Positions 6,191 to 6,194 of a stretch of 6,194 nt of DNA are shown here, in pieces. Location of the stretch: NCBI GenBank assembly GCA_028825345.1, contig JAPKAJ010000133.1, forward strand, positions 1-6,194. Reading direction: 5' to 3'. The notes beneath the pieces were generated by a model. It saw nothing but the letters and a program-made list of their open reading frames with translations. It ran no database searches and was not told the DNA's origin. Made by a program: the position numbers and the translations under genes. This stretch comes from Arenicellales bacterium. Its GTDB lineage: Bacteria; Pseudomonadota; Gammaproteobacteria; Arenicellales; UBA868. Every line of letters starts with the position of its first letter. Position 1 is the stretch's first letter.

Positions 6191-6194
6191 GGGC

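Noticed and set aside
5980..6194. A metabolite riboswitch ahead of the DMT gene
   Set aside because: Some DMT transporters are riboswitch-controlled, but I could not match the leader to any conserved riboswitch core; only the simple nested palindrome stands out.

Overview
The window looks like chromosomal DNA from a Gram-negative proteobacterium. A gammaproteobacterium such as a Pseudomonas- or Halomonas-like genus is my best guess, but the genus cannot be fixed from the sequence. The reasons are a moderate GC content, a canonical AAGGAG ribosome site, a classic hairpin plus U-tract terminator, a twin-arginine (Tat) signal on a periplasmic binding protein, and two inner-membrane EamA-type transporters. 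There are four real genes. Nothing points to phage, insertion sequences, CRISPR arrays, rRNA or tRNA.

Left half, plus strand. The window opens inside a CocE/NonD-family serine hydrolase (1-1929, N-terminus cut off). It has a Ser/Asp/His triad, a jelly-roll domain, and a C-terminal tail longer than in cocaine esterase itself. A 237-base gap with AT-rich promoter-like sequence follows. Next is a complete, Tat-exported, DppA-like (SBP_bac_5) solute-binding protein (2167-3780). It ends at a strong bidirectional hairpin terminator (3804-3841), so no permease or ATPase genes follow it.

Right half, minus strand. Two complete ten-helix DMT/EamA transporters lie in tandem, read right to left: 5979-5092, then 4811-3876. 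They are separated by a 280-base gap with several small repeats but no convincing gene. The first is preceded at the right edge by about 215 bases of regulatory-looking DNA. This holds a nested palindrome (6061-6091), a weak minus-strand -10 next to it, and a plausible outward-facing plus-strand promoter (6160-6190), which suggests a divergent gene just beyond the window.

How the parts may fit (inference): the binding protein probably captures peptide-like or related compounds in the periplasm for a permease encoded elsewhere. The hydrolase may cleave ester or amide bonds of an imported substrate. The DMT proteins probably export or import small metabolites. I see no clear undescribed system. 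The items most worth checking are the orphan Tat binding protein next to the hydrolase, the hydrolase's C-terminal tail, and the palindrome upstream of the second transporter.
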